Source: Emiliania huxleyi CCMP1516
Taxonomy: Eukaryota; Haptophyta; Isochrysidales; Noelaerhabdaceae
Reading direction: 5' to 3'
Assembly: GCF_000372725.1 (NCBI RefSeq)
Contig: NW_005194951.1
Span: forward strand, 274,104-338,103
Length of the DNA: 64,000 nucleotides
The position numbers were made by a program, and so were the translations under genes. The notes beneath the pieces were generated by a model, which saw nothing but the letters and a program-made list of their open reading frames with translations, made no database searches and was not told where the DNA came from. This document shows, in pieces, positions 22,819 through 34,905 of this stretch (position 1 is the stretch's first letter; every line of letters starts with the position of its first letter).

Positions 22819-23957
22819 TAGTCACACACGGGTGACAGCGCACCGAGAGCGCTCCAGAGCGCAGCGATTTTCATTATTGATAGCCCCCGTTGGACCGGCG
22901 CGGCGTTGGCACACGTCTGTATCGTCGCGCGCTCCGCCGCCTCTCTCGGTCATTACGTTTTTCTGCTCGGCTGCCAACAAACCGCTCAAGCATATATATG
23001 TTTTTTTTGCTCGCGATTCGTCGCAGTGCGCGGGAGAGCAGGGATTCTCGCATGTCCTAGAGGACGACCCTTCACCCAGCGCCTACATGTACTAGAGGCG
23101 CTACGTAGGGACCGACGAGACCGTCTGTTGCGGGCATTAAGAAAACAGGATCCCGCGGCACGCCGCTGTTAACACGGATGGGGGTTAGGGTCAGGGGATC
23201 TGTATCTGTGCAGACCCCCTACCCCCTACCCCACTGCACACATGCAGGTATAGCGCCTACCCCCTGCCCCGAGTCACCGCGGAGGGCTTGTCCACAAACC
23301 TCCTCCGCGACATGTACCCACAGGTCTCCAGATAGCTGTAACGGTAGTACGGTCGGACAGCGTCAGCCGCCACCTCACGCCCCGCCCGCCAAAGGCTATG
23401 TCCAGCAAAAGTGGGTGGGTATGGTCACGGGGCCCTCCTACGTTACCCTTACTCCCCAAAACCGTCGAACCCTGATGGCCGTGTCGCGGTTCTCTATTTC
23501 ACGTTTGTCTCTCTTACCGTGGAGGCGGGAATGGCTGGGGCGTGGTGGGGCCACCCCCTACCCCCCTACCCCTGCGGTGTATGTATGTAGTAAGGTGAAG
23601 AACAGTCAGGCTCGGACTGGACACCAACGCGGTATGGGTGGACGCAAGACAGATGATGACGACACGCACGAGCGACACACAGACACAAACAAGCTCACAA
23701 GACACACAGCCAGCGGGCTGCCACACATCCTGAGTGGGCGTACACATCACTCAGGCCACCGGTGGCAGAGCCGCCAGTCCGCACCCCCTACCCCCCTTCC
23801 CCGCTAGGCTCCGGCCCTACCCCCCCAATGTCTGACCGTGACGCCTGTACAGGTATCGCAGGTGGACTGTGACGCCGGCGCACGCCAGATTTATCAACGC
23901 CACGTCCTCGCCGCCAAACAGATGCCGTCGCCCCGCACGTGTAACCGGCACGCGTCG
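22819..23957. other. Intergenic with repeat copy 2 and CCCCTA tracts
   Basis: CCCCTAC-rich stretches occur at 23210-23270 and 23555-23580, and around 23780-23830. The second copy of the 21016 repeat is at 23593-23765. The frame of the next gene is open from 23838, but its hydrophobic start begins at 23958. No separate gene is recognised. Confidence 0.6.
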
Positions 23958-25049
23958 ATGGCAGTGGTCGCGCTCTGCTCGGCGGCGGCCTTCTGGGACT
24001 TGACGGCGAGTTGGTTTCTCCTATGCCTCGTCAGGGACATGACGAGCGGCGAGCTGCACAATCAGACGATGAAGGCTGCCGACGCGCTCGTGCTGCGGCA
24101 TTGCGCAGGCAGCGAGTCGGCGGTATCGTTCGACCCCGATGAGAGGCTGCCTTGGGCGCGCGTCGCTCGCGCTGCGTGGAAGTCTGTCCATTCCGAGCTG
24201 CTGGCCTGGGAGGCACGGCACATCGCGACTCCGCCGTTCGGCGCCATCGACCCCGCGCAGCAGCTGCTTACGCGGACGCCTGAGTGCTGGCGCACGCTCC
24301 TGTTGCAACTGTACGGCCAGCAGACCACCGTGGCGAGCTCGTTCCCGCAGACAATGGCGCTGTTGCGCAACGAGCGCGTCCTGTCGGTCATGTTTTCCAT
24401 CCTCGAGCCCGGCTGCGGCATCGAGCCCCATAGAGGCGAGAACAAGCTGGTGCTGCGATGGCACCTCGGTATCGAGGTCCCCGCGGCCGACGCGGCCGCG
24501 CCGCGCGGCGAGCGACTGGCGCTGCACGTCCGCACACAGCTCCAGGCCGACCAGGACCGGATCCTCTGGCAGAAGAAGTTGGGGCGGCTGCAGCCAACGG
24601 GTGAAGCGGAGGGGGGGCAGGAGGAGGGCGAGGGCGTGGGCGAGGGCGAGGGCGAGGGCGAGGGCGAGGGCGAGGGCGAGGGCGAGGGCGAGGGCGAGGG
24701 CGAGGGCGAGGAGGTCCGAACAACCTCCTCGCCGTGGCACGAGTTCACGTGGGCCAACGGCTCCGACTTGCTGTTCGACGACACGCACTTCCACCGCGTG
24801 GTCAACGAGCGGACTGCGGGCAGGCGCGTCGTCCTCTTTGTGGACGTGGCGCGGGGCGGCTGCTCGCCTCGCTTTGACGCCGCACTGCCGCCTCTGCTGC
24901 GTGCCTTGCGCCGCACGTCGCGCGTACGCGAGGCGGTGGACCGCGCCAACAGCCACGCGGTGGGGCTGGCGGCGCAGGAGGAGCGCGCTCCAGCCGCGGT
25001 CGTAGCGAGCGCCGGCACCCCATCGGTAGATGAGCGGGATGAGCTGTGA
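23958..25049 (+). CDS. Aspartyl/asparaginyl beta-hydroxylase-like protein with ER-retention-like tail
   Basis: 363 residues from the ATG at 23958 (frame open from 23838); the start MAVVALCSAAAFWDLTASWF is a signal anchor or signal peptide. Family motifs: SSFPQTMALLR, VLSVMFSILEPGCGIEPHRG with the first metal-binding His, NKLVLRWHLGIEVP, then after an insertion the strand LLFDDTHFHRVVNE with the second His and GRRVVLFVDV. Between the metal-binding strands lies a (GAGGGC)n microsatellite, in frame, encoding about 15 Gly-Glu dipeptides. The protein ends ERDEL, an RDEL-type ER-retrieval signal, consistent with hydroxylation of secretory proteins in the ER lumen. The GE tract is probably a surface loop of variable length. 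Confidence 0.85.
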   Translation: MAVVALCSAAAFWDLTASWFLLCLVRDMTSGELHNQTMKAADALVLRHCAGSESAVSFDPDERLPWARVARAAWKSVHSELLAWEARHIATPPFGAIDPAQQLLTRTPECWRTLLLQLYGQQTTVASSFPQTMALLRNERVLSVMFSILEPGCGIEPHRGENKLVLRWHLGIEVPAADAAAPRGERLALHVRTQLQADQDRILWQKKLGRLQPTGEAEGGQEEGEGVGEGEGEGEGEGEGEGEGEGEGEGEEVRTTSSPWHEFTWANGSDLLFDDTHFHRVVNERTAGRRVVLFVDVARGGCSPRFDAALPPLLRALRRTSRVREAVDRANSHAVGLAAQEERAPAAVVASAGTPSVDERDEL

Positions 25050-26920
<1,871 letters not shown>

Positions 26921-27930
26921 TTATCCCCACTTGTCGGCGGCGCCTTTGGTTGCGCCGCACGCCCCGCACGTCTTCGCGCAGATGTCCTTGACGATCTCGA
27001 GCTCGCACGCTTCGAGGCCGAGCAGCTCGGCGCAGCTCTCCGCGGGCAGCCCGAGCCGCGCTGCCTCCTCCGCGAGGAGCTCGTCCGGCGTGTCGGCGCA
27101 CTCGAAGCGGTGCTCCTTCGAGAGCGTGTCGGAGAGTGCAGTCGGGGGGGGAGAGCTGGGGGGAGAGGGGGGAGAGGGGGAGAGGGGGGAGAGGGGGGAG
27201 AGGGGGGGGGGGGGTCGCACGCACCTCGGCGTCGAGCTTGCGGCGCCGCGCCTCCGAGGCGTAGACGGGGCACTTGTAGCCCGGGTCGGAGCACTTGGCG
27301 GGCTCGCACTCGGCAAGGAGGGGCACCGTGCTGTCGCCGACCACGATGCCGTCGATGCGGAGGGTGACGTCGTTCTCGACGTAGCGGTTTGCGGTCACGG
27401 GGAGCGCGAGGATGCCCTCACCGTCGGGCATGTCGACCACCCCCTCGCTTTCCCCGTGCTTGATCTCGCGTCGATGGCCTCCTGCACCGCCGCGCACATC
27501 ACGGAGCCCACTTGCTCACGCCCGGTCTCGCCGTTAGCGTCGAACTCTTGCGAAGCGTGATAGATGTGCTTCGAGGCGAGCGTGCGGAGCGCGTCGCCGT
27601 TCGTGCTCACAAGCGACTTGTCCGAGACCTTGGATGCGGGGCGATCGCGGGGCGGCGGTCAAGAAAGGGGAGGGGGGGGCGAGCGAGAATAGGGTGGGCA
27701 ACCTTCGTGTCCTTGGAGGAAAGGTCAAAAGCCACAAACACCATGCCAACGTTCCCGCCCAACGATATAGGAAGAGGCAAAAAGCCAGAACCAAAACGAA
27801 ACGCATCAGTTTCGTTTTGTCGCTGCGCAGGTCCGCCGCGTTGCGCAGCACTTGGCGGAGCAGCTGCTCAGCGGGGCCCACAACGCCATTCTTGTCCTTG
27901 TCGACACGGATTAATCTCCGCCTGTGCGCG
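26921..27930 (-). pseudogene. Membrane protein with ShK-like cysteine-rich C-terminus; reading frame broken
   Basis: Minus-strand pieces in order. A possible EF-hand-like start (VDKDKNGVVGPAEQLL) is followed by a hydrophobic segment (RFVLVLAFCLFL, then NVGMVFVAFDLSSKDTK in another frame). Exon 27225-27629 (SDKSLVSTNGDALRTLASKH) follows after a GT-AG intron at 27630-27702. Exon 26921-27115 follows after a GT-AG intron at 27116-27224. The last exon encodes six cysteines in a ShK-like order ending KDICAKTCGACGA. Within 27225-27629 the frame changes by one base near 27455, between VQEAIDA and EIKHGESEGVVDMP, and another shift is needed in the membrane segment. Either these are assembly errors or the gene is decaying. 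Function is unknown. Confidence 0.5.
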
Positions 27931-28063
27931 CGTGTGGCGACAGCTCCGAGGCCTCGACGACGAGCATGGGGAATCTTTTCAGCTGTCGTGCCGAGACCGA
28001 GAATGAGACCGATACCCCCCCAGACGCCGAGACCACACACTCACCCCCTCCCCCCCACATACA

Positions 28064-28066
<3 letters not shown>

Positions 28067-28129
<63 letters not shown>
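28067..28129. repeat. (CA)n microsatellite
   Basis: About 31 CA units between two short coding-like stretches on the plus strand. Confidence 0.97.
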
Positions 28130-28131
<2 letters not shown>

Positions 28132-28223
28132 CCCTCGCGACACACACCATGCCGCATGCCCGACGAGATGTTTGCGTCCGACGGCGCCGGGGTGTACGCG
28201 CGCAAGGTCGATGCGAAGGCCTA

Positions 28224-28981
28224 GACGTACTAACCCGCGGGCTGAAGCGGTCGCCGCGATCCCGCGAACCGCCTCGGACTACGACGAGGCCACGCCCGCC
28301 GGCGCGGCCGCCTTCCACCTCCAGCTGAGCTGCGCGACGCCATTGCCACGCTGCTGGAGCTCCATCCAAAGGGGCTGCGCAGGCGGGAGAGCTCCGAGAC
28401 CTGTCCTCGAGACCCCGCTCTCCGAGACCGCTCTCCGCGAGAGACACGCCGTCCCCCCGCGGCCGAAGGCCCTTGTGAGATCCGAGACACTTTCCGCCCC
28501 CTCCTCCTGGTACGTCCCCCAGACACAGCTTGGCTAGACCCACCTACCTTCGCCCAGCCCACTCCTGACATGGCGCTTTGCATATAATGGCGGAGACACC
28601 AGACACACCTCTCCGCTCTCGTCTTAGTGCGAACCTAAACCACACCTAAAAATCAGCTCGCGTGCTACTTTGTGGACTGTGGGGGGGGCAGCGCAGTGCG
28701 CGCACACGACCACGCGCGCAGGCGCGCGTACCGGCCAACCACGACCAGGATGTTGTCCTGGGCTCCTGGCCGCTGGCCCCGCGAGCGCCGCGGCCGAGGG
28801 CCGAACCGCATTCAGTGCGACGCACGCGCCGCGCCGCTCGAGTCGAGTCGCGGGGAAAGCGGGCGGCTGCATGGCCGCCCTGGCTCGGGCCCGTCTGATA
28901 CCACACAGCTCGCGCGCGGCGTCCCGCAACCGGCCGCCGCATAAGCCACACGCCACTCTCCTCTCTGTCTCACTCACAGGC
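28224..28981. other. Intergenic, nothing recognised
   Basis: High-GC sequence between the CA tract and the stop codon of the thioredoxin-like gene. A weak plus-strand frame at 28172-28537 has no recognisable domain. Confidence 0.45.
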
Positions 28982-29446
28982 TCATAGGTCCTCCTTCCCA
29001 CCAATCGCAAGCGTGGTCTTCATCCACTTGGCCTCGTCCGACACCTGATCGCCCAGGGCCGCCCGCACCGCCGCCTCGAGAGCCTCCTCCGTCGGCTCGC
29101 CCTCCAGCCGGATCACGTCGGCCATCCTCGCGCGAGAAGAGAAGAGCAAGACGCGCGGCACCATCCGCGTCCGCACGTTGAACTCGCTCGCGAAGGCCTT
29201 GCAGTCCTGGATGTCGGCACGGCCCCACCGCATGAGGTGGCCGAGCCCAGCGGCGAGGCCGTGCGCCGCCTGCAGCATCGCCTTTGACTTTGCGTCGTCG
29301 TCTCGTGTTTTAGAGGTGAAGAGGACGCCCCACACGACAGGGTCTTGGACGACCTCGGCCTCGAACTGAGCGTCGTCCTTGAGCGTGGTGAGGCTGCCGG
29401 CGGCGGAGTGGAGCAGGAGCAGGAGCAAGGCAGTAGCGTGCTGCAT
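28982..29446 (-). CDS. Secreted thioredoxin-fold protein lacking CxxC
   Basis: 154 residues from the ATG at 29446. The start MQHATALLLLLLHSAAGS is a clear signal peptide. The rest follows a thioredoxin/PDI-like pattern: VVWGVLFTSKTRDDDAKSKA at the position of the usual WC-x-x-C turn but without the Cys pair, GRADIQDCKAFASEFNVRT, then a cis-Pro-type MVPRVLLFSS. This argues for a binding or chaperone role rather than redox catalysis. It ends GGKEDL, which may act as a weak KDEL-type ER-retrieval signal. The frame is open upstream through the N gap into the next gene, but signal peptide and codon character place the start here. Confidence 0.7.
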   Translation of the reverse strand: MQHATALLLLLLHSAAGSLTTLKDDAQFEAEVVQDPVVWGVLFTSKTRDDDAKSKAMLQAAHGLAAGLGHLMRWGRADIQDCKAFASEFNVRTRMVPRVLLFSSRARMADVIRLEGEPTEEALEAAVRAALGDQVSDEAKWMKTTLAIGGKEDL

Positions 29447-29665
29447 TATTGGCTGGCTCTGGTTTCGGGTCCCGGTGAGGGTGGAGTTGCTCGGGCGCAA
29501 TATGGTGTGACGTTGAATAAATAAATAAATAAAACGGGCAAACTCTGAGACGAGATGGGATTTAGGGACATGTGTCCCCGCCCTGCACGATATGTGACGT
29601 TGATGCTTGCCGCGCAAAAAGAAATTTGCCACGGGCGGTCGCACAACACGATTCAAGAGAGGCGA

Positions 29666-29973
29666 NNNNNNNNNNNNNNNNNNNNNNNNNNNNNNNNNNN
29701 NNNNNNNNNNNNNNNNNNNNNNNNNNNNNNNNNNNNNNNNNNNNNNNNNNNNNNNNNNNNNNNNNNNNNNNNNNNNNNNNNNNNNNNNNNNNNNNNNNNN
29801 NNNNNNNNNNNNNNNNNNNNNNNNNNNNNNNNNNNNNNNNNNNNNNNNNNNNNNNNNNNNNNNNNNNNNNNNNNNNNNNNNNNNNNNNNNNNNNNNNNNN
29901 NNNNNNNNNNNNNNNNNNNNNNNNNNNNNNNNNNNNNNNNNNNNNNNNNNNNNNNNNNNNNNNNNNNNNNNNN
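29666..29973. other. Assembly gap (308 N)
   Basis: A run of N of unknown true length. It separates the thioredoxin-like gene from the 3' part of the SAM-like gene; any frame crossing it is artificial. Confidence 0.99.
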
Positions 29974-30805
29974 AGTCGGCAGCCCCACCCGCCACCTGAT
30001 CTTGGATTGTACTCACCTGAGAAGAAAAGAACGGAGTGCCGGTCACGCCCGAGACGAGCTCGGGCGATTTACCTCCGACAGTCGCGTGAACGTGGACATC
30101 TCCAAGACCAGAAGGCGGGCCAGAACTGCCAGCCGACAGCACCGTGCGCCCAAGTCCCTCCTCCGCCGGCGGCGTGGAATCCGATGTGTCAATTGACACA
30201 GCGGGTCCACCTCCGCCAGGAACAACTGCGGCCCGCGCCTCGCGGGCGCCGCTCTCCGCCTCTGGGGTGCGCGTGCCACTGCAGCCCTCGCCGCCAGTCA
30301 CCGCCCCCTCGCCGCCCTCAGCAGCAGCGCTCGTACCAGCGCCGCTGTGAGAGCAGCCCGGCTCCATTTTGGAGCCTGAAGCTGCTGCGGGCCAACCTGC
30401 GGCAGGCCTGGCATCCTCGTCGGCGCTCGCGTAGCCGCCATCGACGGCCATGCCGTCGAGAGCGGGCGCGCTAGCCGCGCCACTAGCCGCCTGGTCGCCA
30501 GCCGCCACCCCAGCAGGGGTGTCGTCCAGCGACAGGCCGCCAAAGGATGCCGCAAGAACAGCAGCTGCGTCCTCCCAGCCCCGTCGGCCGAGAAGAGCTC
30601 GGCGGAGCTTCTCCGCCTGGCGCTCGTGGATTCCGAGCGAGGCAATGCCCTTCAAAGCGACCTCCTCGAGGAGGTCGCCAGCATTGCCCACGCCCTTGTC
30701 CAGCAGCCTTTCCTTGTATCTGTGGTAAAAGTCGTCGCCAATGCCCGCACGCTCGAAGAGAGGCCTGAGCCCCTCTCTCGGGTCGATGGCGGGCGGAGCC
30801 GCCAT
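29974..30805 (-). CDS. SAM-like-domain protein, 3' end lost in gap
   Basis: Starts at 30805 (MAAPPAIDPREGLRPLF). Residues ~10-65 form a helical SAM-like domain (LFERAGIGDDFYHRYKERLL, VALKGIASLGIHERQAEKLRR). The remaining ~210 residues are Ala/Gly/Ser-rich and probably disordered, with SIDTSDSTPPAEEGLG and ending TIQDQVAGGAAD at the gap. No stop is seen, so the protein is truncated by the assembly; an intron inside the disordered part cannot be excluded. SAM domains mediate protein or RNA contacts. The partner is unknown. Confidence 0.55.
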
Positions 30806-31897
30806 CGAAGGCTTGGTGCCCGGCCGCGTGGCCCCGGGCTGCGGATCGGTGCTCGCTGGTGGCTGTCGAGAGGGCAGAGAGCGGCTTCAGGCAGCCGCGG
30901 ACGCACGTTTCAAAAAGTTTCTCGAGACGCATTTCCTGCTAACCTGCGCGCCGCCCGCTCTCAACTAGCAGAACCGTGCGGCACCAAGCAGCACGGCGCG
31001 CTCTCTCCACGCACCACACGCATTACGCACACGCGCCTCCGGTTCCGCAACGCGGCACGCCTCGCTCCGCAACGCGGCGCGCAAAGGCGGCGTGCACGCG
31101 CACGTACACACGTTGGCCTGTCGCTGAGCAGCATCGACTGTCCGGCCACTCTGACACCTGCGAGTCTGCTCAGCGGCGTGTGCTTGGTGCGGCGAGCGGC
31201 GGCGGAGCCCACCTGTTCCTGATTCGGACGCGGTGGATGATGATTGATTGCTCGAGGTGGCCTAGGCGAGGTGGACGGCCGGTGGCGCCCGCAAAAAAAT
31301 CACGCAAAGACACAGACCGCTGACGCGGCGAACGGGGGCACAATCGCCAGGCAACACGAATCGTTCGGCGGGTTCGGGAGGGGGGTCCGTGCTACAGAAC
31401 AAGCTGACGCGGGCCCAATACCTCGATGAGGTGACTTGGACCACCACTAAGAATTGGCTGGGGCTGCAGAAGCAGCGTATCTCAGTCGTTCTTCACACGG
31501 CCATCGCAGAGCAGGTCGTGAATGAGCTTGCCTGTGGCGGGGGCGGACGGGTGCACGGAGCTAAGTGCCTCGCGGCCCTCGCAGGAGTCGCTTAGGCGGC
31601 TCCCGTGGTGTACCTGTGTTAGTTAGTGCCAGTGCGCGCCAGTCCCGTGCCCAGTGTCGTGCGAGGGAGTTCCGTTGTAAAATTCTTTCTTTCCACAGTG
31701 TCGTGAGAAAAATTCAAACGGCGGGCGCGAAGCGCCAGCAGCATGCGGCGAACGCCGATTGAAAGAAATCATCTGCCGCACAACGGCGGACTCGCTCCCA
31801 ACGCGGCCAAAGGATATCCACCTCGAGAACCTCGAGAACCGAACGCTGGCCCTCCTCTGCTGCTTGTCCGTGCCCCCGCCTCTTCCGCGAGAGCTCA
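30806..31897. other. Intergenic with dispersed repeat copies
   Basis: A ~110-bp repeat at 31561-31670 is the inverted copy of 20491-20590, and 31800-31838 repeats 4400-4439. A short frame at 31389-31595 has no recognised domain. Confidence 0.6.
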
Positions 31898-34016
31898 ATG
31901 GCACCCGAGTTCACCAACGACGACGGATTCATCACGTGGGTCCCGGCGTTCAAGGAGGTCATCTATCGGGTGCCGCGGGCGCTGCGATGGTCCGTGCTTA
32001 CTGCCGGACTAGCCGCTGCTTTCCTATCGGGCGGCCGGGCGCGGGCCCTTCTGGGCGAGATGTTCAAAAAAAAAAAATTGCTAGCTCAAAAAACCGGCAC
32101 ACCAATCTCCCTTCCTCTCTCTATCCTCTCTTGGAGCTCCAGAGTCCACACCCCCCTGCCCCGGGATCGCGTACAAGCTATGGCTACCGTAGGCCACACT
32201 AGCGTCGCTGGGGGTTCCCTGCCCTAGATGGGAAGCTGGCCGCTGATCCGAAGACCGACTGCACCAGGGCGCCTAGATATACTCGAGGTGAGCGAGGGTG
32301 AAGTTACGCCTTAAATGCCGGCCTCTCTACTGTGGACCTTACTCCGAGCTCGTTGGCTCCTCCTATTCCCCCACCCCCCCTCCCCCCCCACTCTCTCCGA
32401 GCAAGGGCGTGCGCTACGTCCCCAAGGGGGGGGGGGACGTGAGGGGGAGGTGTGGCGCTTAGGTTGTGGCGTTTGGGTTGTTGTGGGGCACCCAAACGGT
32501 TTCGGTTTTCCTCCTTGGTGCCCCGAGTAGAGCGCGATCTCCCCTGGAGTCTGTCGCGCCCGTTCTGTCTAAGCTCGAGGTTCAACCTTCCAGTTGATCC
32601 TTATCGGACTGGTGAGGTCTGCCTAGCCGTCGTAGTGTAGTGCCTGGGGTGCGTCTGCGTCGGTGCTACACACACTCGGCAGGACGCTGCTCTAGGTCGT
32701 TGCTGCTGGTCGTCGCTGCTGGTCGTCGCTGTTTGTTAAAGGTGATAAATAGACTCTCACAGTGACTTCTTTGTGTGGCCAAAAACATGTCCGAGATAAA
32801 CCCGAACCCGGGCCTTTAGATCGGGGTCGAAGGTGCTACACACACTTGCCCCCTGGTGGTCTGGCACTCGGCGTTATTCCTACTAAGGTTAGGCTGTTTT
32901 TCTTTTATTTTCTGAATCTCGGGGGGGGAGGGGAGAAGTGGGTTCCGGTGTTTTTTCTTTGCACTATGCACATACGTAAATTTGCGCTTAGTGCAAAGAC
33001 CAAAGTGCAAAGTGCAAAGTGCAAAGACCAAAGTGCAAGTCGCCCTCGTGTTTTTCTTTTTATGCTTTGGCAGTAAAAAGAACTGTGTGCGGCAGGCGCA
33101 GGCTCGGCCGATATCCAATACTTCGACTCACATCTTCGCTGCGGTGTGCCCGGGGAGGCGCGGCGGCGGGGTGGATTGAGAAGGCTCAGAGTGCAGAGAG
33201 ACTGCAGGCGTGCAGAGGCGCGCGCTGCAGTTTCTCTGATCGGGCTGCTGGCGGTGTGAGCGCGGGGTGGCGTGGTGAGGCGTGAGGCAGGCTATTGTTG
33301 TGGAGTGCGGGCTGCATCGTCAGGCGTATGCGTGCACATGGTGCTGTATGCTGTGTGTGCAGGCTGGCAGTCTGTGCAACAGAGAGCGGAAGCGCGCGCG
33401 CGCGCGCGCGCGCGTGCGGGCGTGCGTGCGCGCCTGCGCGGTGCCGGATCTGCGTCTCACTCGCGGCGCGTCCTGGTACAGCCGCTTATGAGATGCCAGG
33501 AGCAGTCTGCAGAGCCTGCACAGGGCGCAAAAAGGCGCAGGTGTGCTGGTGAGGTGTGCTGCGACGCGCGTCGCGGCGTGAGTGGATATGCGGCTGCCTC
33601 TGGTGGTGCGAGGGGCGCGCAGCTGGTGCGGGCGGCGCGGGACGGCCATGGGGCGCCAGCACAGGGCAGACGCACATGGGCACAGCTCTGAAAGGCGCTG
33701 CGCGTGTTTGCGTGCGCGCGGGGACGTACGCGCAGTTTTCACGCGGTGTGCCTGGAGAAGGGCATGAGAGGCGCCGGCCGCGCGTGTATTGGCGTGTGGG
33801 AGTTCGGAGTATGCCCGGAGGGCGTGATGGTGCCCGAAGGGCGGACCTCCATGCGGAGGTGAACCTTTTCAAAAAGAAAAGGAACTGGGCGAGATGTTCC
33901 TCTACGGCTCAGTGCTCGGCGTGGGTGTGCTTGCCCTGTGGAAGCTTGAGACGGTCCACGCGGCGCGGGACGAGGCAGCTCGCGAGAGCAGGCGCCCGCC
34001 GGCAAGCGGGTCATGA
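31898..34016 (+). pseudogene. Small membrane-protein gene split by a 1.8-kb insertion
   Basis: The first part, 31898-32065, starts MAPEFTNDDGFITWVPAF and includes a hydrophobic segment (WSVLTAGLAAAFLSGG) ending LLGEMF. The second part, 33900-34016, continues in phase with LYGSVLGVGVLALWKLETVH and a charged tail to a TGA. Together they would encode a 94-residue protein with two membrane helices. The DNA CTGGGCGAGATGTTC is present at both edges (32051-32065 and 33885-33899). No splice-site pair at the duplication restores the frame: the positions that would work start AT or end without AG. The insertion therefore probably disrupts this allele. The protein family is not recognised; size and topology would suit an organellar inner-membrane subunit, but that is a guess. 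Confidence 0.65.
32066..33884. mobile_element. 1.8-kb insertion with 15-bp target-site-like duplication
   Basis: Bounded by direct copies of CTGGGCGAGATGTTC. It begins with 12 A and ends in the small inverted repeat CCTTTTC-AAAAA-GAAAAGG. Inside are tandem GTGCAAAGTGCAAAG units (32990-33040), a duplicated GGTGCTACACACACT segment (about 32665 and 32832), a CG-dinucleotide run near 33395 and no convincing protein domain. A 15-bp duplication plus an A tract suggests insertion of a non-autonomous retroelement. Internal identity is unknown. Confidence 0.6.
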
Positions 34017-34905
34017 CCTTGTATCACCGAGGTTGAGGTTTTGATTGATCGTGTGGCCAGTGAAACAAGGCGCGTCGGTGTGGGTCATCGCCCGCACCAC
34101 ACACACCGACAGCACACCGCACCGCTCCCCGCGCACACACACAGTGATTCACACACACACACCCGCGAGAAGGTGCGTGCGTGGTGCGCCCAGGAGACGA
34201 CGAGGAGAGTGGAGTTCTGGTTTCTGGAGAGACACGCGGCGCTACTTGGGCCCATGCGCCGTGTAGCTCGCTCCCTGGTCCAGGCCTCGCGGCCGGGCAG
34301 GATGTCCGCGTTGTTCCGCTGTACGTACGACTCCGCATGGTACGGGACTCGATCGTCTCGCCCTCCCTCACTGGTGTGTTCATTGGGGGGGGGGTCATAA
34401 CAAACACGCAGGACGTCGAGGTGCACGCTGCCGAAGCAGTGTCGTCCCCCCTCTCCTCGATGGTGATGGCGGTGTGACCGATCGAGCTACAAGAGGAACT
34501 TGTTCAGCAGGATCCAGGACAGGTCTGACGCACTACCTCACTGGGCCTGAGATCATCGACCTACCTACCTACCTACCCTACTTATGGGAAACTAAAAAAG
34601 AAATCACTGGATTCGTGAAGGTGGGGTACTATACCGACTAAAGTGATGGCTGGTCGTACTCTCCTGCAACCGCAGTCCTTCCTGTGACTGGCAGGCCACT
34701 CTCAAGCCCTACAAGCACCAGATCACCTCACTTGGGGACGTTGGGGAGGGTTGACGTCGTGATTTTCGCCGAAAATTTCTTTTTTGAAAATTCCGGCGTG
34801 AAGAGAGGGAAAAACCCAAGCTACCTACCCCTACATCAGAAATTTTGTGAACAAGAAGAAACCCAGTTCGCAGGACACCGCGTCGGCACCGCTGTGTGTT
34901 TGTGT
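34017..34905. other. Intergenic, no gene recognised
   Basis: Contains a (CA)-rich stretch near 34135-34165, a CCTA run at about 34560-34577 and the upstream region of the J-domain gene. The frame of that gene is open from 34684, but J-domain homology begins at the ATG at 34906. Confidence 0.5.

Noticed and set aside
28982..30805. A single 607-residue protein across the N gap
   Set aside because: The frame only appears continuous because N carries no stops. A signal peptide at 29446 and a SAM-like start at 30805 show two genes.
31389..31595. 68-residue frame as a possible transposase or hypothetical gene
   Set aside because: Overlaps a dispersed repeat at its end and shows no domain or neighbour support.
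33272..34044. Several 60-160-residue frames inside and after the 1.8-kb insertion
   Set aside because: Composition-driven frames in GC/AG repeats; no retroelement or other protein motif found.
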